Source: Methanomicrobiales archaeon (GTDB lineage: Archaea > Halobacteriota > Methanomicrobia > Methanomicrobiales > Methanospirillaceae). From it: a stretch of 44,096 bases of DNA. Positions 1-7,959 of the stretch are shown here, one piece after another. Position numbers and translations under genes: made by a program. The stretch covers positions 1 through 44,096 of the forward strand of contig JAPKXR010000103.1 of assembly GCA_026394715.1 (NCBI GenBank), written 5' to 3'. How positions within the stretch are numbered: the first letter of the stretch is position 1; each line of letters starts with the position of its first letter. The notes under the pieces are model-generated. The model was given only the letters and a program-made list of their open reading frames with translations. It was not told the DNA's origin and ran no database searches.

Positions 1-659
1 GACGTATCGCTTCATGACATGGTTAAAATTATCGTTATACTGTTACCACTGAAGGTCCAGACCTCCCTTACAGTAGCACGAAGAATACTGAAGAATATCC
101 GGAATAGAAGAGACTCAAGAATATCTAAAATGAAGCGGAAAAGAAAGTTTATGTCGAACCATTCGTAGGGAGCCGGTATGTGTGCTCAGCTGCAATTAGT
201 AGCTTCCGGCTTCCCATAAATACTGGTTTTTTATGCTGTTTAACATATATTTTAGAGATGAGTGGTCTTAAAAACAGAGTTTCTTAACGGAAACACCTGA
301 TGTTTGAACAGTCAGTCTAATTTCAGCGGGCCAGAGTGGTTATATTGGTAGCATAGTGCGAGTAATGTGACATTGTAGAGATAGAAGCCCATCGACAAAT
401 CCCGTAAACCTACGGGCGTGTGATCTGTTTGGAAATATTATTCCTTCAGAACATGATTTATCGGAATATGCGGGACTAAATATCCAGTCCGAATATTCCT
501 CCGATCCGGGCTGCAATCAGTAGTATTGAGACTCATGTTCCGCAATCTTTTAACCATAATACTACGTAGTTTATAGGACACAGCAGCATGCCGGTGTTGC
601 GAAGCAGCATATTATTCAAAGCTTTATGCCTGCCCGCGCTCAATGGTGTTCTTTCCTGT
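1..659. other. Long non-coding stretch upstream of tRNA-Thr
   Basis: No open reading frame of useful length or codon character is visible on either strand. The stretch has several short hairpins: a perfect 6-bp stem with a 4-nt loop at 401-416 and a longer two-part hairpin at 463-499 (GGAATAT pairing with ATATTCC, GGACT with AGTCC). These could belong to an untranslated RNA, but in AT-rich DNA such stems also arise by chance. A TATA-like CTTTATGC at 622-629 lies about 31-38 nt upstream of the tRNA and may be its promoter. Confidence 0.5.
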
Positions 660-733
660 GCCTGTGTGACACAGCCCGGTAGTGTGCCTCCTTGGTAAGG
701 AGGAAGTCGCGAGTTCGAATCTCGCCACAGGCT
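660..733 (+). tRNA. tRNA-Thr (anticodon GGT)
   Basis: The full cloverleaf can be drawn by hand. The acceptor stem is 660-666 paired with 726-732, followed by discriminator T733. The D-stem is ACAC/GTGT (669-672 with 682-685). The anticodon stem is CCTCC/GGAGG (687-691 with 699-703), with loop TTGGTAA giving anticodon GGT (694-696). The T-stem is GCGAG/CTCGC with loop TTCGAAT. The anticodon reads ACC/ACU, so the tRNA carries threonine; a U discriminator is usual for archaeal tRNA-Thr. CCA is not encoded and no intron is seen. A run of T from 733 to 739 directly follows and probably ends transcription. Confidence 0.95.
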
Positions 734-1086
734 TTTTTTATTCGGTCAACGATGTAATCTTTGTTTTTCGTGTTTTTTTGATAACATAATACCGTCTGTT
801 CATTCGTTCTAGATTGAATGAGAAGAATGATAGTCTTCCTTCCCGGATTTTAATTATTTTATGTTAAGATATATTAAGCAAGATATCCCACCTGAAGAGA
901 AAATAGGACGCTTGAAATAAAATCCCCCGTGTAATCATAAAACGCCGGATCATTAATTAAATAGAGCGTAAATAATCCTTCAATGTCGAGACCATGCCTG
1001 CTGGTCTCATTATCCACTATCAGGCGAATGAGGTGAACAGATTGGAATGGGTAGAAGCAAACGATCAGGACGATATCTGGCAGTAA
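734..1086. other. Intergenic region between tRNA-Thr and the CDF gene
   Basis: No gene is recognised. A hairpin at 988-1008 (GAGACC, 9-nt loop, GGTCTC) lies about 80 nt past the end of the minus-strand transporter gene, but no T-run follows it in that direction, so I do not call it a terminator. Confidence 0.4.
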
Positions 1087-2049
1087 TCACTTTTTTCCAT
1101 CGGGTAGATTTTTCTCATAGTACGTACAGAACGATCCGCATCTGGCACATCCTTCATTACACGGCTCTACATGAATAGTGATAGTTGACCTCGGGTACTC
1201 AAGTCTCAGGTCAGACTCCAGGTGGTCTTCGAAATCGTGTGATAACTCGACAGAAATATCTTTTGGCATCACAAGGTGGAAATCAATGAATATTTCCGGG
1301 CCTGCCCGACGTGTTTTCAATTCATGGAATCCGGCATAATCCCGTGCATGCTCGCAGATTATTTCCTTGATCCGCACCTCATCTGCTTCGGGGAGCCTCT
1401 GGTCCATCAGGTCAGAAAGTGACCTCTTCGTAAGGTCGTAGGCAGCCTTCATAATTACAATCGCAACGCCAATCGCAACGAGCGGGTCAAAAAGGGTAAT
1501 CCCAGTCAGCCGTATCAGGATAAGTCCGAAAAAAACGCCGAGAGAGGTGAAGACATCGGTCCTGAGGTGCCATGCATCGCTTTCAAGAGCAATTGAGTCC
1601 GTTTGTTTTGCCACCTTCATAAGCCGTGAAGACACATACCAGTTTACGAGCGCTGAAAACCCCATAACGGCAATACCCGCAATGAGCAATTCCGGAGTAA
1701 AATGTTCGGGGGCCTCCCCGAGCAATTTTTTAACTGATTCGTAAATGATCAGGACTGCAGCGATAAAAATTAGCAGCGCTTCTACGAGGCCAGAAATATC
1801 TTCGAATTTACCATGACCAAACTCATGTTCGGAATCAGGGGGTTCTGCTGATTTCCTGACAGCAATAAACGCAATCACCGCTGCAACCAGATCCATCGAA
1901 GAATGTATTGCTTCAGAGATGATACTCACGGAACCGATGGCAGTACCAACAACAAATTTTAACAGGACAAGCCCGGCATTTGATATAATAGAGAGCCTTG
2001 CGGTCTTTTCTTTCAGTCTGTCAAGAGTATTTTTATCCTGGTCCGGCAT
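1087..2049 (-). CDS. Cation diffusion facilitator (CDF) family metal transporter
   Basis: This integral membrane protein of 320 residues should export divalent metal ions (Zn, Mn, Fe or Co) in exchange for protons. The six hydrophobic segments and the cytosolic C-terminal ferredoxin-like domain (about 210-295) follow the family plan. The two intramembrane binding motifs are H49-x3-D53 in TM2 and H161-x3-D165 in TM5. The HxxxD/HxxxD pair is most like zinc-type CDFs, so zinc is a reasonable guess, not a proof. An acidic/His stretch (HEFGHGKFED, 75-84) sits between TM2 and TM3. Unusual for the family is a C-terminal tail with four cysteines (C297, C301, C304, C308; C-x3-C-x2-C-x3-C), which could bind an extra metal. 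The gene stands alone. Palindromes lie at its promoter (2077-2100). Confidence 0.9.
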   Translation of the reverse strand: MPDQDKNTLDRLKEKTARLSIISNAGLVLLKFVVGTAIGSVSIISEAIHSSMDLVAAVIAFIAVRKSAEPPDSEHEFGHGKFEDISGLVEALLIFIAAVLIIYESVKKLLGEAPEHFTPELLIAGIAVMGFSALVNWYVSSRLMKVAKQTDSIALESDAWHLRTDVFTSLGVFFGLILIRLTGITLFDPLVAIGVAIVIMKAAYDLTKRSLSDLMDQRLPEADEVRIKEIICEHARDYAGFHELKTRRAGPEIFIDFHLVMPKDISVELSHDFEDHLESDLRLEYPRSTITIHVEPCNEGCARCGSFCTYYEKNLPDGKK

Positions 2050-2076
2050 TGTGGTGGTGTCCTGATTAGATATGAA

Positions 2077-2100
2077 TTGAACAATATTTCAATATATTGA
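2077..2100 (-). promoter_or_regulatory. Palindromic promoter region of the CDF gene
   Basis: Two overlapping inverted repeats are seen: TTGAA-N6-TTCAA at 2077-2092, and the perfect 12-bp palindrome TCAATATATTGA at 2089-2100. The second contains a TATA-like core about 45-50 nt upstream of the ATG. A transcription start near 2070 would leave room for a weak AGGA ribosome site. A dyad covering the TATA box suggests repressor control, plausibly by metal, but no adjacent regulator gene is present. Confidence 0.35.
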
Positions 2101-2286
2101 GGAATTTGGGTTAACACAGGACTCCTAGTCATCTACGGCTAACAATCATTTTCATGCAGGTTAATATTCCGGAATAAATGGAAATCAGAATTACTATCAA
2201 AATTCATCTACAATTACCAGCAAGATATTAAAACAGGTAAGATTGAACTATTGTGAATATCATAGTTACATCTGAATAGGTGAAAA

Positions 2287-2901
2287 ATGGAGTTTACCCC
2301 GATACAGTTAGATGCTTTGCAGGAACTCGCAAACATCGGAGCTGCCCATTCAGCAACCACGCTATCAATGATGCTTAATTGTCATGTCAGCATGAATGTG
2401 CCTGAGATCGATATTGTCGATATCGGTAATATGGGTCAGTTACTTACTGATGATATTACCACGTTGGTTGTATTTGAACTCCAGGGAGAGATACCCCGGG
2501 GGGGCTTCCTGGTCCTGCATTTTCCAGGCGATTCCGCTGTGCGGACGGCAAATATTCTTATCGGGTCCGGAAATATCATCCGTCCTTCCGGGGAAATGGA
2601 CAAAAGTGCCATTCTCGAAGTAGGCAATATCATGATCTCATCGTTTCTCAGCGCGACATCAGACCTTCTTGGTATCATAATGCTCCCCTCGCCCCCGGTT
2701 CTGGTGATAGATATGACACATGCTGTCATCGAATCGCTGATCGCCGGCATGACGACAGAGGTCAATGAAGTAGTGGTATTCCGGATAAACCTGGCTTCAG
2801 ATGAACATGAAATCGCGGCTAACATCATGATTTTTCTCGAGGTCTCCACATTACAGATGGTAGCTGAAATGCTTGAAAAAATGATAAAACCAGAACCATG
2901 A
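2287..2901 (+). CDS. cheC: CheC-family phosphatase (CheY-P phosphatase)
   Basis: CheC proteins remove phosphate from CheY-like receivers in chemotaxis and related signalling. Both halves of this 204-residue protein carry the family's active-site pattern ExxN: E13-L-A-N16 followed by IGAAHSATTLS, and E111-V-G-N114 followed by IMISS. The length matches bacterial and archaeal CheC (about 200-210). AGGTGA at 2278-2283 is the likely ribosome site. No cheA, cheY, cheD, mcp or archaellum gene is nearby, so it is an orphan here. Its target could be a distant CheY or one of the receiver proteins further along the window; that is speculation. Two active sites rather than one fits CheC/FliY-type enzymes better than CheX. 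Confidence 0.88.
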   Translation: MEFTPIQLDALQELANIGAAHSATTLSMMLNCHVSMNVPEIDIVDIGNMGQLLTDDITTLVVFELQGEIPRGGFLVLHFPGDSAVRTANILIGSGNIIRPSGEMDKSAILEVGNIMISSFLSATSDLLGIIMLPSPPVLVIDMTHAVIESLIAGMTTEVNEVVVFRINLASDEHEIAANIMIFLEVSTLQMVAEMLEKMIKPEP

Positions 2902-3690
2902 CCGGACAACCGGAATATTTTCACCTGACAACCTTTTTTAGAGATTCTTTATCATTTAAAATCCCTTTAGGTTCATTGATTCCGATCCCATAACCCCGGT
3001 TTTCCTGATTGTAATTGTTCGTCTCCCTGCTCGTCCAGGTGGGAATTACGACATGTGATGAAATACGAGGCGAATCTTGGCTAAGTCCAGGTGACAAGAT
3101 TCATAAATTCCGAATATTATGTCCTTTATCGTATCACTGACATATTGATTGGACGCAGCGGTGATAACCTGACGATAATTACCACCCCCCCCTGATATCG
3201 ATAAAAAGAGCCAGATTATGGATATAGCAAGCAGGCTAATAATGTTGATAGCCGGCACTTCGCACTCCGTGTTAAACAACTATCAACCGGGGGATCCCGG
3301 CATTCAGAACCTGTTCCTACGGTTTCCCTTAATATTGTAACGCATTTTTTTAATTAAGTTCTATTGTCGATCATTTCCATTGATTTTTATATTCAACCGC
3401 ATTCATCGTATTCATAACCTGTATTCTGAATTTAAGATAACGTGACCGTTTGTTAATGTTTTTTAGATTGCCTTGCAATAAAAAGTCGTTGATTCAAACA
3501 AAATTGGAAGAAAATTCCCTTTGGATTAATAGGATAACAAAATATAGGCCATTGCTCTTTTATCGTCATCCCCCCGTTTCTCCCCGAAAGATCGGGCTTC
3601 CCGGTTATCGCCTATCAGTATTTTTTCTTTCCGAATCGTCATTCCACGGGTAATATAAATGAAGACTCTTATGACCCGTCCTGTCAAGAA
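2902..3690. other. Intergenic region, no secure gene
   Basis: About 790 bases separate cheC from the ribonuclease promoter. The only candidate is a minus-strand frame at 3046-3279 that would start with TTG and encode 77 residues with one hydrophobic segment (roughly residues 11-28). It has no ribosome site and contains a run of C/G that gives four glycines in a row. I do not count it as a gene, though a small membrane protein cannot be excluded. A T-rich stretch at 2934-2939 may end cheC transcription. Confidence 0.35.
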
Positions 3691-3700
3691 GTATATATAC
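3691..3700 (+). promoter_or_regulatory. TATA box of the RNB-domain gene
   Basis: TATATATA at 3692-3699 is centred about 32 nt before the ATG at 3728. In archaea transcription starts roughly 22-27 nt downstream of the TATA centre, so the mRNA should begin near 3718-3723 with almost no leader. This excludes the in-frame ATG at 3659, which lies upstream of the box. Confidence 0.65.
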
Positions 3701-3727
3701 TTTGAAACGAATTTCTCCAAAACTACC

Positions 3728-5209
3728 ATGAATAAACATACCATCGATATGAAAGCCATCGCACGGAGCGCAATGGACAAGTATGGTTTTGATGTTCGGT
3801 TTCCTGAGTCAGTACAGGAGGAGGTTAATGCCATACAGGAACGTATTTTTGCAGAAGGAGATCAGGACGGTCGAGACCTCCGGGATCTCCTCTGGTCATC
3901 CATTGACAACTGGGACTCAATGGACCTGGACCAGCTGGAATATTGCGAAGGCGGGACTGACGGAGAGATACATGTCAGGATAGCGATTGCCGATGTTGAC
4001 CTGTATGTACCGAAAGGTTCGCAGGCCGATTTGTACGGCGCCCATAACGGTACCTCGGTATACACGGGAATAGAGATCTTCCCACTGTTTCCGGATAAAC
4101 TGTCACGGGGTATCACGTCGTTGCTACCTGGCCAGGACAGGATGGCGGTAGTGATTGAATATTCAGTGCTGCGTGATGGGAATACCCGGCCAGGTGACAT
4201 TCACCGGGCACTTGTTCGGAATAAAGCAAAACTGGTCTATGAAGAGGCAGGGGACTGGTTTGTGGGGGCGGGGACTGTTCCACAGGAAGTACGGGACGTC
4301 CCCGGTCTGAAAGAACAACTCATGTTGCAGGTGGAAGTAATGCTCCGCCTGAAAAAACACAGGATAGATAATGGAGCACTTGATTTAGACACATTAGAAG
4401 CACATGCAGTCCTGGAAGAAGGTTCGGTCAGGGATCTTGTCGTTCAGGAGCAGAATATGGCCCGCAACCTGATAGAAGAGTTCATGGTTGCTGCAAATGG
4501 GGTCATGGTGTCATTCCTTGGAAATGCGAATCTTCCCATGATACAAAGAATCGTACGCATCCCTAAGAACTGGGAAGGGATCGTACAGTTGGCTGCACAG
4601 TACTATGATACCTTACCTGCCATTCCTGATTCGAAGGCTCTTTCTTTGTTCCTCGACAGGCGTAAGGCGGCAGACCCTGAACGGTTCCCGGACCTATCCC
4701 TGGCGGTCATTAAACTCCTCGGTCCCGGCGAATATATGACACTGGAACCGGACGAGCCGCCATACGGCCACTTTGCTCTTGCTGTAACAGATTATACCCA
4801 TGCGACCGCTCCTAATCGCCGGTATGTTGACCTTGTCAACCAGCGCCTTGTAAAATCAGTCATTAACAGGTCAGCCAATCCATATACCCTCAAAGAACTT
4901 GTCAGCCATTCTACCTGGCTTACAGACCGTGAGAAGGCATCCAAGAAAGTTGAAAGATTTATGCGAAAATCCGCCGCTGCAGTGCTGCTTGAGAACCGTA
5001 TCGGGGAGTCCTTTGAGGGGTTGGTTACGGGTGCGAAAGAGTCCGGCACCTATGTCCGGCTGATCACACCACCAGCGGAAGGCAGGATTATCCGAGGCGA
5101 ACGTGGCCTGTTCGTCGGACAGAAAGTCCGCGTCCGCCTGTTGAAGACAAACCCATACAAGGGATTTGTCGACTTCGAATGTAGTGGTACAATAACAAAT
5201 CACCCATGA
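3728..5209 (+). CDS. RNB-domain (RNase II/R-like) exoribonuclease
   Basis: This protein of about 493 residues should degrade single-stranded RNA 3'-to-5' with Mg2+. The RNB core begins around residue 50. The metal-binding region reads IDNWDSMDLDQ (D60, D63, D66, D68, Q69): the usual four-Asp array of RNase II/R is present except that the last Asp is Gln. I recall this DLDQ form from a subset of archaeal and bacterial RNB proteins, so it is probably a family trait. A second RNB signature, TAPNRRYVDLVNQR, comes later, and the last 65 or so residues resemble an S1-type RNA-binding fold. N-terminal cold-shock domains are missing, so it is shorter than RNase R. The start is fixed by the TATA box; ATG 3749 is a less likely alternative. 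Confidence 0.85.
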   Translation: MNKHTIDMKAIARSAMDKYGFDVRFPESVQEEVNAIQERIFAEGDQDGRDLRDLLWSSIDNWDSMDLDQLEYCEGGTDGEIHVRIAIADVDLYVPKGSQADLYGAHNGTSVYTGIEIFPLFPDKLSRGITSLLPGQDRMAVVIEYSVLRDGNTRPGDIHRALVRNKAKLVYEEAGDWFVGAGTVPQEVRDVPGLKEQLMLQVEVMLRLKKHRIDNGALDLDTLEAHAVLEEGSVRDLVVQEQNMARNLIEEFMVAANGVMVSFLGNANLPMIQRIVRIPKNWEGIVQLAAQYYDTLPAIPDSKALSLFLDRRKAADPERFPDLSLAVIKLLGPGEYMTLEPDEPPYGHFALAVTDYTHATAPNRRYVDLVNQRLVKSVINRSANPYTLKELVSHSTWLTDREKASKKVERFMRKSAAAVLLENRIGESFEGLVTGAKESGTYVRLITPPAEGRIIRGERGLFVGQKVRVRLLKTNPYKGFVDFECSGTITNHP

Positions 5210-5436
5210 GTCCAATACTGGATGCACCAGAACAGCTAAACATATGGATGGGCATTTATTTTTCCTGCATTGGGCGATTAATTGCTTAAATTTATCAATA
5301 AAGTAGTTAATCCCCGGTTTCTGGTATGAAGATATACCCGGGGATTATTCTTTGAATTACAGCGATATCACGCAGACCTGAAATTCATAGCCATTGGTCG
5401 GTGTGCCAGAATTCCTGGCAGAGTACCGGACAATGT

Positions 5437-5667
5437 CTATACGCTGGCAGCAGGTACAGATTTTCCCTGATATATCGTCTGGCGCGCATCTCTGAAGTTG
5501 AATTTCTCAATGATAAGATGTGCTTCTTTTAATTTTCTTATTGCGTACCTGACCGTTCTGGGAGAGATGTTTGTTATCTTCACGATGTCCTTGTGAGTCA
5601 TCGGGTCTCCCCTCTCAAGGAGAGACAGCACGGTGATTGATGATGGGGGCAGATGTATTTCTGGCAT
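5437..5667 (-). CDS. Small winged-helix DNA-binding regulator
   Basis: The 76-residue protein is little more than a winged helix-turn-helix domain. MTHKDIVKITNISPRTVRYA (about 23-42) forms the helix-turn-helix, followed by a basic recognition region and a wing (LIIEKFNFRDARQTIY). It resembles MarR/ArsR-type or archaeal one-domain wHTH regulators; no effector domain is present. A near-perfect palindrome (5676-5690) begins 9 nt upstream of its ATG, between a TATA-like ACTTTAATTG and the start, which strongly suggests that it represses itself. Neighbours on both sides are separated by 150-230 nt, so it forms its own unit. Confidence 0.75.
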   Translation of the reverse strand: MPEIHLPPSSITVLSLLERGDPMTHKDIVKITNISPRTVRYAIRKLKEAHLIIEKFNFRDARQTIYQGKSVPAASV

Positions 5668-5675
5668 CCATAGGT

Positions 5676-5690
5676 GTTAACGGCGTTAAC
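5676..5690. promoter_or_regulatory. Palindromic operator candidate of the wHTH gene
   Basis: GTTAACG-G-CGTTAAC: two perfect 7-bp arms around one central base, immediately upstream of the wHTH start codon. The position between the putative TATA element (about 5691-5700, minus strand) and the start codon would block transcription when occupied, as expected for autorepression. Confidence 0.5.
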
Positions 5691-5814
5691 AATTAAAGTT
5701 GTCGATTGTTCCGATCCACGATCATGGCCTCACGGTAATACAATTGTTACGGTTGTAAATGATTACGGACATTTGAGCCCAGTTTCCACGTAATAATCCA
5801 ATTTTATATGGACT

Positions 5815-6372
5815 TCATAATTTTGCGATGATACAGTAATGATATGGGCCGGCATCAGCTGCTGAAACTATCTGGAAACCCACAGATTCTATCAGGCCTA
5901 TTGCTTTCTCTTTTGAAAATCGTTTTTCGGGGGGCGGACCGAATTCCATGGGCTGATCTTTCCAGTCAAGGTCTACCAACACACCAGTAAGATTCAGCAT
6001 GGTCTTAGCATTTTTGAGAACTTTTCCCGGGTCTTCGAAGTCGTGGAGATCGATTCCAAAAAAAACCATGTCTGCACCACCTTCACATAAGACCGTATCT
6101 TCACCTGTACCAATCTCGGGAAATAGTTGGTCTAGTTGTTCCTCCTTTGACTGGATAGCCAGTTGGTGTATGGCTTCCTCATTAATATCAAAGGCATGCA
6201 CCTGTCCCCGGGGCCCAACAATATGAGCCGCGGGGATTGAAAAAAATCCTTCACCGCACCCTATATCAATAAATGTCATTCCTGACACAAGCCCGGCATC
6301 AGAAAGAATTGCTTCAGGATTCTGCCATTGCCGTCTTATGGGATCATTCGATAAAAACCTACGTTTACTCAT
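5815..6372 (-). CDS. Class I SAM-dependent methyltransferase
   Basis: The 185-residue protein has the Rossmann-like methyltransferase fold. Motif I, FIDIGCGEGFFS, lies at about 34-45 and binds S-adenosylmethionine; VHAFDINEEAI is the acidic loop after strand 2, and the later segment VLVDLDWKD fits strand 5. The substrate cannot be told from sequence; the size and the YHYCIIAK end resemble UbiE/Methyltransf_11-type enzymes acting on small molecules. An ATG four codons upstream (6384) is in frame, but its own first bases form the GGAGGT ribosome site (6377-6382) for the ATG at 6372, so I use the latter. It is transcribed alone. Confidence 0.82.
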   Translation of the reverse strand: MSKRRFLSNDPIRRQWQNPEAILSDAGLVSGMTFIDIGCGEGFFSIPAAHIVGPRGQVHAFDINEEAIHQLAIQSKEEQLDQLFPEIGTGEDTVLCEGGADMVFFGIDLHDFEDPGKVLKNAKTMLNLTGVLVDLDWKDQPMEFGPPPEKRFSKEKAIGLIESVGFQIVSAADAGPYHYCIIAKL

Positions 6373-6997
6373 TGATACCTCCATGGTTGCTGTGTACGGT
6401 TAGCTCCAGAATTTATCAAATTTTGCGAGGAGAACAATATCCCACCCAAATTCAATGATGCAGGCCTGGAGAAAAAATCCCGATTACCGGTTTTTGTAAC
6501 GGTAACGCCACCCAAAATATCATTAAGATACCAGAAAAATCCGTGGAGACCTGTAACGCAGATACCTTCATGCATCTTGAATACCTGATTGGTAACTATG
6601 TATGATATCGAGAACAGCAAAAAAAAGGGAAACTGGATTGTTGTTTTCTACAAGCAGAAAGGCGAAAAAAAAATTGAATCCTTCAATTACCAGGATACTA
6701 TTTAACCAAAAAATCAACGCTCCAGACCTTCTAAACCATCCGCATCGTTACAGCGTTGGTATCGAAGTACACAAGGTATTCCCAAAGGATGATTAAACAA
6801 CTATCGTCTCTTTCACCCACTCTCTTTTTCCCACAACTACCTGGTGTCGGATCCAGAGAGGGCCTTGATTTTTTCAACGGTCTGGGGAAAATCCTCTTTT
6901 TTATGTGTTTCGCTACCTGGACCGTCTTTCCTATATGATCATAGTACCACTCATAATTTTCGAATCCCGAATCCAGAAAAATACATTTGTTTCCTTC
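6373..6997. other. Intergenic region, nothing recognised
   Basis: About 620 bases. Short frames on both strands have no ribosome site, no family resemblance and low-complexity Lys/Arg-rich translations. No repeat or strong hairpin was noticed. Confidence 0.45.
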
Positions 6998-7741
6998 CTA
7001 TAATTCAATACTGAGGTCATCGCTGGCAACGATTAACCCCGGGAACGATGGTTCAAATTGTTTCTTTATCCTCGCCCGGTCATCGCAAGACTTGTAGACT
7101 TCCGCTCCGAAATGCATCAGTGCAAGCTTTTTGGCATCTGATTCTTTTGCTATCCTGATCGCGGTTTCTGGGTTGAGGTGTGGCCAACCAGGGCTTTGTT
7201 CTCCCGGTAACAACCCGCATTCAGTAATGAGCAGGTCCGCATTCTGAGCGAGAAGAACCGCGTTCTCACAGAACCCAGTGTCTGTGCAATACGTGATAAT
7301 CCTGTTATCCATAACGAGCCGGTACCCGAAACATGGCACGGGATGCAGAAGCAAGCGGCATTCTAATGGAAACGGGTCTTGATGCCGGCCTTCTGATAAT
7401 TCTATGAAATTTACAGGGTAGGGCAATTTTGCAAATGGTACCGTAAACGGCTCTCTGACAAGCGAGTTGAGTACTTCTTCTGTACCTGGCTGTCCGCAGA
7501 TATTCAGTCCTCCCCTGAAATTAAATTTGACCAGTGTGTGAAGCCCCGTGATATGGTCCAGGTGGAAGTGACTGATAAACAGGTAAACCGGTTTATCCTG
7601 TGTTATATAACGATCAACCTTGGCGATACCATTACCGGCATCAAGAATAATATCGAATTTTTCTGACTGAATAAGTACCGAACAGGTATTTCCTGTAACC
7701 GTATCATACCAGCCATTTGTCCCCAGGAAGGTCACTTTCAT
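6998..7741 (-). CDS. MBL-fold metallo-hydrolase
   Basis: The 247-residue protein belongs to the metallo-beta-lactamase superfamily. The zinc motif SHFHLDH (H58, H60, D62, H63) is intact; LDAGNG (about 33-38), a later TDTG with CG-ending strand, and a C-terminal MHFG supply the other metal ligands. The arrangement is like RNase Z/ElaC and phosphodiesterase-type members, but the long exosite arm of tRNase Z was not recognised, so I leave the substrate open. AGGT lies 5 nt or so ahead of the ATG. The gene stands alone on the minus strand between two wide gaps. Confidence 0.82.
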   Translation of the reverse strand: MKVTFLGTNGWYDTVTGNTCSVLIQSEKFDIILDAGNGIAKVDRYITQDKPVYLFISHFHLDHITGLHTLVKFNFRGGLNICGQPGTEEVLNSLVREPFTVPFAKLPYPVNFIELSEGRHQDPFPLECRLLLHPVPCFGYRLVMDNRIITYCTDTGFCENAVLLAQNADLLITECGLLPGEQSPGWPHLNPETAIRIAKESDAKKLALMHFGAEVYKSCDDRARIKKQFEPSFPGLIVASDDLSIEL

Positions 7742-7959
7742 GTAAACCTATCGTGTGGCGGGCAGGGCAAAAAAGATTGAGATACACCATAACCGATTCT
7801 CGTCCCAATTTGAAGACCCGACTGAAGGAGATAAACCGGGGCGGGAGAGTAATAAACCACGTGTGATGCAACTGAATTAAAAACCGATCAAGTCCCAAAA
7901 ATCAAAATGTCTCACTGCCGTTACATACGGGAAAAATAACCCTGTGTAAAATTATCGGT

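Noticed and set aside
988-1008. Hairpin as terminator of the CDF gene
   Set aside because: No T-run follows in the direction of transcription and it is about 80 nt beyond the stop.
660-1086. tRNA-Thr as an integration site of a mobile element
   Set aside because: No integrase gene and no repeat of the tRNA 3' end was found in the window.
3046-3279. Minus-strand frame of 77 residues with a hydrophobic segment
   Set aside because: TTG start, no ribosome site, run of four glycines from a homopolymer and no family likeness; kept only as a remark.
3526-3834. Minus-strand frame of 102 residues across the RNase promoter
   Set aside because: It overlaps the real RNB gene and its TATA box in antisense and shows no family signature.
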